From a virus, in IMG/VR virus record IMGVR_UViG_3300009706_000028, positions 1 to 37,390 of that record: a DNA stretch of 37,390 nt; one strand, written 5' to 3'. The notes under the pieces were generated by a model. The model made no database searches. It saw nothing but the letters and a program-made list of their open reading frames with translations, and was not told where the DNA came from. Of the stretch, positions 27,334-34,146 are shown one piece after another; within the stretch, counting starts at the first letter, position 1, and each line of letters starts with the position of its first letter. Both the position numbers and the translations under genes were made by a program.

Positions 27334-27833
27334 TCTTTTTGTGAGTATTCTTTAACATTCTCTTTATTATCAGAAAAGAATTTATCAAATTCACAAAAAT
27401 ACCAACTTTTGTATGTGATGCCACGGTTAGTAACCATATGATGTTTAAGTTCATACATTACATATTTGCCTTTGCGATTAAACTTCATAATAATTAAATT
27501 AAAGTCGCCTTCGTCGGCGGCATCGTATGTCTGTTGTATCCAAGTGTTTAGAATTGGAATTTCTTTATTTTGAAACAACTGATGAAACGGAAAATCCGCG
27601 TATGCTTTACATTCAACGTTCAAATGTCCCCAATTGTCTGGCGGAATGATATCACTTTTGAATCCTCTAATTTGATTCTCTGATAAGTGTTCTTTACGAA
27701 CAGCATTTTGTCCACCAACGTATGCACCACTTTGTGGTACTCTTGTAAAACTATCCTCGTATAATTCAGACAAGTAATTTGCTATGTCTCTTTCAAAAGT
27801 TTTACCTTTGTCTTTAGATTTTTTTCCTGACAT
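27330..27833 (-). CDS. PD-(D/E)XK nuclease, Holliday-junction-resolvase-like
   Basis: The 167-residue protein has the order of conserved residues of Hjc-like PD-(D/E)XK nucleases: E14 in KGKTFERDIANYL, a basic loop (TRVPQSGAYVGG), D61 in KSDIIPP and E74-x-K76 in VECKAYADFPFHQL. Such enzymes cut branched DNA or junctions, which would suit resolution of recombination intermediates before packaging, or degradation of host DNA. It is transcribed opposite to its neighbours, from a near-consensus promoter about 50 nt upstream, with AAAGGAAAA before the ATG at 27833. No helicase or methylase partner is adjacent. Confidence 0.78.
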   Translation of the reverse strand: MSGKKSKDKGKTFERDIANYLSELYEDSFTRVPQSGAYVGGQNAVRKEHLSENQIRGFKSDIIPPDNWGHLNVECKAYADFPFHQLFQNKEIPILNTWIQQTYDAADEGDFNLIIMKFNRKGKYVMYELKHHMVTNRGITYKSWYFCEFDKFFSDNKENVKEYSQKD

Positions 27834-27860
27834 TTATTTTCCTTTTTTTGTAGAAACCGG

Positions 27861-27889
27861 TTGACAACGTTCTCTACTTTGTGTATTAT
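27861..27889 (+). promoter_or_regulatory. Sigma70-type promoter upstream of the candidate ncRNA
   Basis: TTGACA (27861-27866), 17 nt, TATTAT (27884-27889): a perfect -35, optimal spacing and a good -10, with predicted start near 27896. No gene-length reading frame follows on the plus strand for nearly 2 kb, so the expected product is an RNA. The -35 overlaps the palindrome AACCGGTT (27855-27862), a possible operator. Confidence 0.78.
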
Positions 27890-27913
27890 ATAGTCAATGG
27901 TACAAAAAGTCAA
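27885..27913 (-). promoter_or_regulatory. Sigma70-type promoter of the PD-(D/E)XK nuclease gene
   Basis: On the minus strand TTGACT (27913-27908), 17 nt and TATAAT (27890-27885) face the nuclease gene, with a start near 27878 and a leader of about 45 nt. Its -10 occupies almost the same bases as the -10 of the plus-strand promoter, so the two promoters should compete. Confidence 0.72.
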
Positions 27914-28360
27914 ATGAAATTATCAAACATCAGGCGCAGTAGGCACACGGCACACTTGGCACACAAACGCGGCAAAAACAAAATCAGGCTTCGCAAAATT
28001 AAACTTTCTAATAAAACTATTAATGGCACACTAGGCAACATTTAGGCATTACATAGCAACCTTAATGGTGTTAAGAGCACCCGCATCGAGGCTGTTTTTT
28101 ACGGTCGGATTTTGCGAAGACGTAATTACGTTGTTGCAGGGAAAACGCTAACCTAAGGCTAGAACGATTACGGCTCTGAGAAAAAAGCAACCGTATACTT
28201 TAGTAGATGTTGTCAGTAAGCATCACTAAAGTTCCGTTGGTATAGAAGACTGAGGTAGGGAGTACCGGCTAACCGCTTCCGCAAAACAATCCTCTTTATT
28301 GAATGGTGAAATACTCGAATGATGACACCTCATACTTCTCCCGCAAGGGAGAAGTATGGC
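27896..28360 (+). ncRNA. Candidate large structured noncoding RNA, undescribed
   Basis: This is the largest gap without a gene (27834-28463). It starts at a near-consensus promoter and has no convincing reading frame. An 11-bp perfect long-range pairing joins CTTCGCAAAAT (27989-27999) with ATTTTGCGAAG (28109-28119). A 12-bp hairpin with one bulge lies at 28197-28232, and GGTG/CACC and GGTA/TACC stems lie around 28067-28081 and 28254-28266. A perfect 12-bp stem capped by a GCAA tetraloop lies at 28331-28358. GGCACAC occurs four times near the 5' end. The features suit a multi-domain RNA of about 460 nt. I could not match it to tmRNA, RNase P, SRP, 6S or a group I intron. A GOLLD- or ROOL-type phage RNA is possible but unproven. 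The 3' end is a guess. Confidence 0.55.
28331..28358. other. Perfect 12-bp hairpin with GCAA tetraloop
   Basis: CATACTTCTCCC (28331-28342) pairs fully with GGGAGAAGTATG (28347-28358) around GCAA, a GNRA loop typical of structured RNAs. GAATGAT occurs on both sides (28317-28323 and about 28369). No U-tract follows on the plus strand, so it looks like an RNA domain rather than an intrinsic terminator. Confidence 0.75.
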
Positions 28361-28432
28361 AAAAATCTGAATGATAACAAGTAATCTTATTAAGAAGTAA
28401 AAGAAAGTTTGAATAGAATGAAAAACTTTTAC

Positions 28433-28450
28433 AATGCCTGTTAAGGCATT
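28433..28450 (-). terminator. Probable terminator of the gp26 operon
   Basis: AATGCC and GGCATT form a 6-bp stem around a 6-nt loop, 13 nt past the stop of the small membrane protein gene. On the minus strand a run of five T occurs shortly after. It may also end the plus-strand RNA, but no U-tract follows in that direction. Confidence 0.45.
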
Positions 28451-28463
28451 CCTAAAGTGAATA

Positions 28464-28670
28464 TTAGTTACGCTTCGTCGGACTCTGAGTAGGTAATAAC
28501 TTATTTTCGACTTTTAACAATATCATGTTGATACTTGTAATACATTCATACCAAAAATAAAGCGTAACCGGAACTAGCCAAACAAGTGCTATATAAAGTA
28601 CACTTGGTTCGCTTTTTAATATAAAAATAACAAAAAGACTGAATGCTGTTGCTAAAAACATAAACTTCAT
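28464..28670 (-). CDS. Small two-helix membrane protein, 68 aa
   Basis: I do not recognise the family. The sequence has two hydrophobic segments, at about residues 2-18 (KFMFLATAFSLFVIFIL) and 25-42 (LYIALVWLVPVTLYFWY), then a polar basic tail ending PTKRN. The start ATG overlaps the stop of the upstream frameshift reading frame (ATGA), so it is translationally coupled to the tail-assembly gene. A role in lysis (holin or spanin-like) or in membrane localisation is possible, but nothing specific supports it. Confidence 0.6.
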   Translation of the reverse strand: MKFMFLATAFSLFVIFILKSEPSVLYIALVWLVPVTLYFWYECITSINMILLKVENKLLPTQSPTKRN

Positions 28671-28903
28671 AATAATGCTATACCGGATTCTTTAGTACGT
28701 TCTATATTTTGTTCAATTAAATCCATAATCATACTTCGATCGTCTATACTTAATTGCCAGGCTTGTTCGATAGTAATACTACCTCTCATATACCAGCAGA
28801 TTTCAAGTACTTGCTTTTTTAAGGCTCTAGTTTCTGTTGCAAGATCATTTAGATAGTCGGAAATCTCTTCTTGAGACCCGACTAGGAGCCTATATCGAAA
28901 AAA
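28667..28903 (-). CDS. Frameshift-encoded C-terminal extension of the gp26-like protein
   Basis: In the -1 frame relative to the upstream gp26-like gene, an open frame runs from a TAA 12 nt before the slippery site to TGA at 28667-28669. It has no ATG, GTG or TTG until its middle, so it cannot be translated as a whole by normal initiation. After slippage at F291-F292 it adds 76 residues, giving a 368-residue fusion. The extension includes ETRALKKQVLEICWYMRGSI and WQLSIDDRSMIMDLIEQNIE, similar to small coiled proteins I recall from tail-assembly loci of marine T4-like phages. The arrangement parallels the G/GT tail assembly chaperones beside the tape measure of lambda-like phages. An internal ATG start (WYMRG) is the alternative. 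Confidence 0.75.
   Translation of the reverse strand, partial: FFRYRLLVGSQEEISDYLNDLATETRALKKQVLEICWYMRGSITIEQAWQLSIDDRSMIMDLIEQNIERTKESGIALL
28854..28903 (-). promoter_or_regulatory. Programmed -1 frameshift signal: slippery heptamer plus hairpin
   Basis: On the minus strand T-TTT-TTC (28903-28897) is in phase as an X-XXY-YYZ heptamer, 12 nt before the zero-frame TAG. Twelve nucleotides downstream, starting at that stop, TAGTCGG pairs with CCGACTA and, after a TT bulge, GTCTC pairs with GAGAT (one G-U) around AAGAA: a 12-bp hairpin at 28884-28854. Both tRNAs can re-pair in the -1 frame. The heptamer falls in the only window (about 30 nt) between the -1-frame stop upstream and the zero-frame stop. 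Confidence 0.8.
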
Positions 28904-29772
28904 CTTGCTGGATTAAATTCTATTTTTTGATTATAAGAATGTTCGCATTCCGGGCATACAAGTTTCCACTCTCTAGCGATGCCTTTGTCATTTACACTAT
29001 TTGCTTCGTTCATGATTAGATCGGCTTCTTGTTTTCCAATGCCTTGTACCCATGCTAAAATATGTTTTTTATTAGTAACTTCAGTTTCTTCGGTTGCTTC
29101 GCCCTCTTCATCTTCGGTACTAGGTATAATAACTTTAATAATAGAATTGGCCAAGATTACAATATTCAAATCTGCCATTGCTTGAAAACTTTTATTAAAT
29201 ACCTTTAATTTTTCAAAGTCATCAATTTTCTTTTCTTCATCAGATGTTAATCTATTAAGTTCGGTAGTTTCACGGAATGCTTGAAGAGCAGCCATTTGAC
29301 TATCTTTATATGTATATGGCCGAATATAAACAGTTAAACCATTATCTAGATTAACTATATATTCGTCATCTAGTTCTTCAACAGTTTCTAAAATAGCCTC
29401 GATATTAACATCATAATCATGCTTGTGCTCACATTCAGGACACTCAGAACCAATTGGTAAATCTTGCCCGTATGTTGCATATCTCGATGCAAGTAAAATT
29501 ACATCAACATCATTTGATGATAAGTTATAAACATCTTGAATTCCTGTTACACTACGAATAACTGAAACTAAACTTTCACCGTTTAGCAATGCATCAGGAT
29601 TACGAAGCATGGTTTCGTCTTTTGCAGTCATCGGAAAAATAGGAATTTCGTCAGTAATTTGACTTTGTGTGTCCAGTTCTGAAAATTTACCTCGACTTGG
29701 TAAAGATACATATAATTTTGGAACTCTAAGAAATCCGTCCAATGGATTAATATTTTTTACGTTAGTAGTCAT
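28882..29772 (-). CDS. gp26: gp26-family baseplate hub/tail assembly protein
   Basis: The 296-residue protein matches the T4 baseplate gp26-type family: a proline-rich start (FLRVPKLYVSLPSRGKF), then DEIPIFPMTAKDETMLRNPD and LLNGESLVSVIRS. It has two CPEC pairs about 160 residues apart (SECPECEHKH; LVCPECEHSY) that probably bind one zinc ion. In T4, gp26 acts in hub assembly with gp51. GGAGG lies 9 nt before the ATG. It is divergent from the tape-measure gene and its last codons hold a -1 frameshift site, so it probably yields a short and a long form, as tail assembly chaperones do. Confidence 0.82.
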   Translation of the reverse strand: MTTNVKNINPLDGFLRVPKLYVSLPSRGKFSELDTQSQITDEIPIFPMTAKDETMLRNPDALLNGESLVSVIRSVTGIQDVYNLSSNDVDVILLASRYATYGQDLPIGSECPECEHKHDYDVNIEAILETVEELDDEYIVNLDNGLTVYIRPYTYKDSQMAALQAFRETTELNRLTSDEEKKIDDFEKLKVFNKSFQAMADLNIVILANSIIKVIIPSTEDEEGEATEETEVTNKKHILAWVQGIGKQEADLIMNEANSVNDKGIAREWKLVCPECEHSYNQKIEFNPASFFDIGS

Positions 29773-29800
29773 GTCTGTTTTGACCTCCGAATTTCGTTGG

Positions 29801-29807
29801 ATAAATA
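29801..29807 (+). promoter_or_regulatory. Late promoter motif ATAAATA (tape measure gene)
   Basis: ATAAATA on the plus strand, 72 nt before the tape-measure ATG. It lies 35 nt on the gp26 side of the opposing minus-strand motif (29843-29849), so the two late transcripts would start towards and across each other and overlap in their leaders. Confidence 0.5.
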
Positions 29808-29842
29808 TTATTATATAATAAGATAATGTTAACCTATAATAT

Positions 29843-29849
29843 TATTTAT
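29843..29849 (-). promoter_or_regulatory. Late promoter motif ATAAATA (gp26 operon)
   Basis: ATAAATA on the minus strand, 71 nt before the gp26 ATG, in the same divergent spacer as the plus-strand motif at 29801-29807. Both genes belong to tail assembly, so shared late control is expected. Confidence 0.5.
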
Positions 29850-29878
29850 CTACGTATATAATGGTGGATTAAGCAAAT

Positions 29879-32800
29879 ATGGCAGAAATGATGATCGATG
29901 ATTGGGCAACGGAGACGACGCTCGATAAAATCAGACAAATTCTAGAAGGTAATATTAAAAAAGGCCCGCTAGATGCCCTTCTCAAAGTAATGGAGGACAT
30001 GGCTAAAGGAAAGGACGTTGATGCGGCCCGGGCCCGATCCGTTATGGAATCTGCTAAAGCAACTGCTGATGCAACCACCTCAAGCGCAGATGCAGAAGGT
30101 AAAAAGTCAGGTGTTGAAGATTCTCGTTGGCGCAAATTAATCGACAACGGCAAAAAAGTCCACAATGAAATTGCAAAACAAGATATTGGTAAGCATTTAA
30201 TGGATGCTGGCGGTATGCTTGCTATGCCTATTGCGTCAATGGAAGACGCATTTGCTAAAATTAGTGGAGTGTTTACAGCAGTTGGCGCAAGTGTTTTTAA
30301 TGCATCAAAAGCATTAATATCAAGTATGGGTAAAATTGGTGCAGGCATTGGTAAAGCAATGGGTGCTATTGGTATGTTTGGCGGTGCTTTATTAAGTGTT
30401 GCCACAGGCGCAGTTGGATATTTACTCGGTGCTATAACCGCAATGGGAGATACATTCTTTGATCTGTATGATACAGGTATTAACTTTGCATCAGGATTAA
30501 AAGAAGGTGCATCTGGTATAGGATCAATGTTAGAAGTTGCTACTGATGCTAGATTATCTCTTGGAGATTTTGCAGAATACTTAGCAAAAAATACTTCAGT
30601 GGCACTTAGTATTGGTACTAAAAATATGGCGCAACTTAGTCTTGGTGTTAGAGATGCAATATATGATATGGGTGCCTTTGGAATGTCAATTTCAGAGACT
30701 AATGAATATTTAGGCGATTATTTAGAATCGTCACGTTTGACTGGCACATTAGAATCAATGAACCAAGCACAACGAACGCAAGCAGGCGCGGAATATTTAG
30801 AACAAATTACTAGGTTATCTGCGGCAACCGGTAAACGACGAAAGCAAGTTGCTGAAGAATTAGCACAAATAAAGAAAAGTACTGGTGCTCGAGCCTTTTT
30901 AATGGCCCTTGGTGATAAAGAAAGATTACAAGCAGAGCAGGCAATCGACACGATGACGGGTTTAATGAATACGTTTGATGACACCGGCGGTATGTCTAAA
31001 GATTTTGCCGACTCGCTGTTGTTAGGAAACTTTGCCGCAACCGAAACTGGTATTGCAATGGCACAATCCGGACGTCAAGTTGAAGCAAACATGATTCAAG
31101 ACATTCAAAATAGACTTAAAAATGGCCAATTAAATAAGAAACAAGCCGAAGAAGAAATGAAGCGAGTGGCTGCTTATGCGGCCGCTAATACATCCGCAAT
31201 AGAAGCCACAGCACAAATAGCCGTGGCGTTCGGCGACGAAGCCCGTCAACATGTAGCGTTTACAGCAGGTGCTAAATTATTAAACAAATCTATGGCAGAC
31301 ATGAATACTGGAGTAACCAAGACCGAAAAAAGTATCGGAAACTGGGATGAAATGCAAAATGCTATCTCACAGACTTGGCAAAAATTTATGTCTACCTTAT
31401 TTGGCGGCGATGAAGGAAATGACTTTTCTAAGATATTAGGCGATATCTCAGCGACGTTCAGCACAATGTTAGGTCCAAACTCAGATTTTACTAAATCATT
31501 GCATAGTTTTGCTGAAACAATGGCAACACATGTATTAGAGGCATTAAAATGGTTTCAGAGCGGCGGCGCCAAGGAAACGATGGGAAAGATAAAGACCTTT
31601 TTAGCAGAACTCCCAGTTAAAATTAAGGCGTTTACTGCTGGCCTCGGTGAAATGGTAGACGCTATTAAGAGCTTTTTAATGAAAGACTCCGGTGAAAAAG
31701 ACAAAGATGGCAAAGCAATTATGGAATTTAAATCCTTTGGCGAAATTATTGGCGACACAATTAAAAAAGGCCTTGCCGCGGTAAATTGGCTTAAAGTTGG
31801 AGGTATTATTGCGGCCGCATTTGCTGGTATATTCCTTATGAAATCCGTTGTAGGCATGTTTACTTCATCACTTACTACTGGTATGGGTTCTCTATTAGGC
31901 AAAGTGGCACCTGGCTTAGCAAAAGTAACCGGCGGCGCTGGCGCGGCCGTTAGTAAGGTAGCAGGCGGCGGCGGCGCAAGCAAAGGCGGAATGGATACAA
32001 TTGCTAAAGCAGTAGGTAAACTTGGTAAAGGAGTTGGCCAAGCAATTAAAGGACTTATGCAAGGCGTGGCCGGCGGATTAAGTGCATTCAAACCACAAGT
32101 ATTAATAGGTGCAGTAATATTTGGTTTATCGATAGCGGCAGTCGGCGCAGGTATAGCGGCGGCGGCGTGGATTATGGGTAAAGCATTACCCACACTTGCT
32201 GAAGGTTTAGGAAGTTTTGCTACTCTTGATGGAGATAATTTACTTGATGTTGGTTTAGGAATGCTTGCTGTAGCCGCAGGATTAGCGGCTATGGGCGCCG
32301 GATCGGTAGTCTCAGGAATTGGTGGTTTAGTAGGCGGCGCATTTAGTAAATTAGGAGACATGATCGGCGCTAAAAGTCCACTTGTAATGTTAGAAGAATT
32401 TAGTAAAGTTAATATTAATACTAAAAACGCTATAAAAAATGCCGAAGCAATGGTAGCATTTTCAAAAGCAATGGCTATGGGAGGCGGCGGAGCGGCCGCG
32501 GCAGGTATTGGTACGTTAGTTGGCGGAATAACTGGTGCCCTTGGTAAATTCTTTGGCGCCGATGATCCGTTAACACAACTTAAAAAGTTTGGCGCGGTTG
32601 ATATCGATGGTGCAAAAGTTAAAGTTAATGCCGAGGCAATGAAACTTTTTGCTAGTGCAATGGCAGATGCACCAACAATGAAAACAGATGTAGTCGGTGC
32701 GTTGTTTGCTGGAGTTGTAAGCATTTTTGGCGGCACTGTAACAATGCCTTGGGCCAATTTAAAGTTATTTGCTGATGCAGATGTCGACGGAGCAAAAGTT

Positions 32801-34087
32801 AAAGTTAATGCTGAAGCAATGAAACTCTTTGCCAGTGCAATGGAGGCCGCACCAGTAATCAAGCCAGATATAGTTGGTGCTTTGTTTGCTGGAGTTGTAA
32901 GCATTTTCGGCGGCACTGCAACAATGCCTTGGGCCAATTTAAAGTTATTTGCCGATGCTGATATTGATGGTGCAAAAGTTAAAACTAATGCCGACGCAAT
33001 GAAACTTTTTGCCACAGCGATGGAAACTGCACCAGTAATCAAATCAGATGTAATTGGTGCGTTGTTTGGAGCAATTGTAAGTATATTTGGTGGCGAAGTA
33101 AAAATGCCGTGGGATAACTTAAAGTTATTTGCCGATGCTGATATTGATGGAGTAAAAGTAACAGCAAATTCTGCCGCAATGAAAGCATTTTCCAACGCAA
33201 TGACTAATGTACCAGTAATTGAAACTACAAAGGTTGGTGGATTATTTGGTGCTATTGGAACTATTTTCAGTGGTAAAACAGTAATGCCATGGGCAAATGT
33301 AAAAGCATTTGCTGATGCAGACATGGGCGATGCAACTAAGTTAACGGCAAATGCTAAAGCATTAGGTGATTTTGGTACAGCAGTATCAGGTATGCCAGTA
33401 ATGCCAGAAGGCACAAGAGAAGGTGGTGCTTGGGGATTTGTTAAAGGTATATTTGCTGGCGACACAAAAATGCCATGGGATAAAGTGAAAGCATTTGCTG
33501 ATGCAGACATGGGCGATACTACTAAAATAGTAGCCAATGCTAATGCTTTATCAATATTTAGTAAAACAATGTCAGGTATTGATCTAGCAAGTCTCGAAGC
33601 ATGGGGCGATTCGGATTCAATGGATAAAATGTCTAGTGCATTTGGAAACTTGTTTGGTAAAAATTCACCATTAACTCAAATAGCAAACTTAGATAAAATT
33701 TCTACGCCATTATCAACAGCAGGCACATCATTAGATGCTTTTAATCCTAAAATGAAAACATTATATGATATGTTAAAAGATCCTGCATTTGTAGCAGGCG
33801 CCGGAGCAATTAAAGTATTAACTTCTAATTTAGGAGATCTTGATGATGCAGTTAATGACTGGTCGAAAGATGAATTAGAACAATTTAAATCTATTACTTC
33901 GTCGTTAGGTAATTTCACAGGCGCTCAAATTAAAGGCGGCCAAGAAGCACAAACAGGAAAATTAGAAGAAATTAATACATTATTAAAATCCATCGACGAA
34001 CACGTTGTTGCACAGACAACAGCATTGTTAGGTGAGGGTAAGAGAACTACCGCGGCCACTAAAGACTCAAGTATGCATGTATCTTAA
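29879..34087 (+). CDS. Tape-measure-like tail protein with membrane-type segments and tandem repeats (1,402 aa)
   Basis: Length, low sequence complexity, Ala/Gly-rich hydrophobic stretches and position next to the tail-assembly gene point to the tape measure protein that sets tail length and enters the host membrane (gp29 role in T4, about 590 aa). Hydrophobic segments occur near residues 110-200 (MGAIGMFGGALLSVATGAVG) and 630-660, and around 740-800. The region before them is helical and charged. Residues about 900-1240 consist of 60-residue tandem repeats. The start ATG at 29879 lacks a strong Shine-Dalgarno; GGTGG lies about 13 nt upstream. A long open frame on the opposite strand is a by-product of its codon pattern. 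Another large structural protein is possible. Confidence 0.72.
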   Translation: MAEMMIDDWATETTLDKIRQILEGNIKKGPLDALLKVMEDMAKGKDVDAARARSVMESAKATADATTSSADAEGKKSGVEDSRWRKLIDNGKKVHNEIAKQDIGKHLMDAGGMLAMPIASMEDAFAKISGVFTAVGASVFNASKALISSMGKIGAGIGKAMGAIGMFGGALLSVATGAVGYLLGAITAMGDTFFDLYDTGINFASGLKEGASGIGSMLEVATDARLSLGDFAEYLAKNTSVALSIGTKNMAQLSLGVRDAIYDMGAFGMSISETNEYLGDYLESSRLTGTLESMNQAQRTQAGAEYLEQITRLSAATGKRRKQVAEELAQIKKSTGARAFLMALGDKERLQAEQAIDTMTGLMNTFDDTGGMSKDFADSLLLGNFAATETGIAMAQSGRQVEANMIQDIQNRLKNGQLNKKQAEEEMKRVAAYAAANTSAIEATAQIAVAFGDEARQHVAFTAGAKLLNKSMADMNTGVTKTEKSIGNWDEMQNAISQTWQKFMSTLFGGDEGNDFSKILGDISATFSTMLGPNSDFTKSLHSFAETMATHVLEALKWFQSGGAKETMGKIKTFLAELPVKIKAFTAGLGEMVDAIKSFLMKDSGEKDKDGKAIMEFKSFGEIIGDTIKKGLAAVNWLKVGGIIAAAFAGIFLMKSVVGMFTSSLTTGMGSLLGKVAPGLAKVTGGAGAAVSKVAGGGGASKGGMDTIAKAVGKLGKGVGQAIKGLMQGVAGGLSAFKPQVLIGAVIFGLSIAAVGAGIAAAAWIMGKALPTLAEGLGSFATLDGDNLLDVGLGMLAVAAGLAAMGAGSVVSGIGGLVGGAFSKLGDMIGAKSPLVMLEEFSKVNINTKNAIKNAEAMVAFSKAMAMGGGGAAAAGIGTLVGGITGALGKFFGADDPLTQLKKFGAVDIDGAKVKVNAEAMKLFASAMADAPTMKTDVVGALFAGVVSIFGGTVTMPWANLKLFADADVDGAKVKVNAEAMKLFASAMEAAPVIKPDIVGALFAGVVSIFGGTATMPWANLKLFADADIDGAKVKTNADAMKLFATAMETAPVIKSDVIGALFGAIVSIFGGEVKMPWDNLKLFADADIDGVKVTANSAAMKAFSNAMTNVPVIETTKVGGLFGAIGTIFSGKTVMPWANVKAFADADMGDATKLTANAKALGDFGTAVSGMPVMPEGTREGGAWGFVKGIFAGDTKMPWDKVKAFADADMGDTTKIVANANALSIFSKTMSGIDLASLEAWGDSDSMDKMSSAFGNLFGKNSPLTQIANLDKISTPLSTAGTSLDAFNPKMKTLYDMLKDPAFVAGAGAIKVLTSNLGDLDDAVNDWSKDELEQFKSITSSLGNFTGAQIKGGQEAQTGKLEEINTLLKSIDEHVVAQTTALLGEGKRTTAATKDSSMHVS
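32581..33600 (+). repeat. 180-bp tandem repeats in the tape-measure-like gene
   Basis: Units begin at about 32581, 32761, 32941, 33121 and 33301 (exactly 180 bp apart), then near 33488 after a unit of 186 bp. Each encodes a variant of FADADxDGAKVKxNAEAMKL followed by FASAM, a variable proline-containing segment, GALFAGVVSIFGG and MPWANLK. The first units are the most alike at DNA level, indicating recent duplication; the later ones are diverged. A weaker copy precedes the array at about 32380-32580. Period and frame are preserved, as expected if each unit adds a fixed length to a tape measure. Confidence 0.9.
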
Positions 34088-34092
34088 AAGAC

Positions 34093-34121
34093 TTGACTGT
34101 GGTAATAAATACTGTTATAAT
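34093..34121 (+). promoter_or_regulatory. Composite promoter before the portal gene (sigma70-type with embedded late motif)
   Basis: TTGACT (34093-34098), 17 nt and TATAAT (34116-34121) form a host-type promoter. The spacer itself contains ATAAATA (34105-34111), the late motif. Both start sites would lie in the 59-nt gap before the portal ATG. The portal and prohead core genes could therefore be transcribed both before and after the late switch. Confidence 0.65.
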
Positions 34122-34146
34122 TAACAAATAATTTGGATGAATCTTA

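Noticed and set aside
27914-28045. 43-codon Lys/Arg/His-rich frame at the start of the candidate RNA
   Set aside because: It begins about 18 nt after the predicted transcript start but has no Shine-Dalgarno sequence. Its codons coincide with GGCACAC repeats and one arm of the long-range stem. A leader peptide is not excluded, but support is insufficient.
28081-28300. Possible tmRNA, RNase P RNA or group I intron
   Set aside because: None of the conserved core sequences I know for these RNAs (tRNA-like ends, RNase P conserved regions, intron P7/P4 core) could be found, and no interrupted gene flanks the region.
31555-33537. 660-codon open frame on the minus strand inside the tape-measure gene
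   Set aside because: Its Ala/Pro/Ser-rich, repetitive translation mirrors the repeats of the plus-strand gene. It lacks family motifs and a ribosome binding site, and arises from the codon pattern of the repeats.
32581-33600. Regular repeat spacing suggesting a CRISPR array
   Set aside because: The units are 180 bp, in frame and translated as part of a tail protein; there are no short palindromic repeats with unique spacers.
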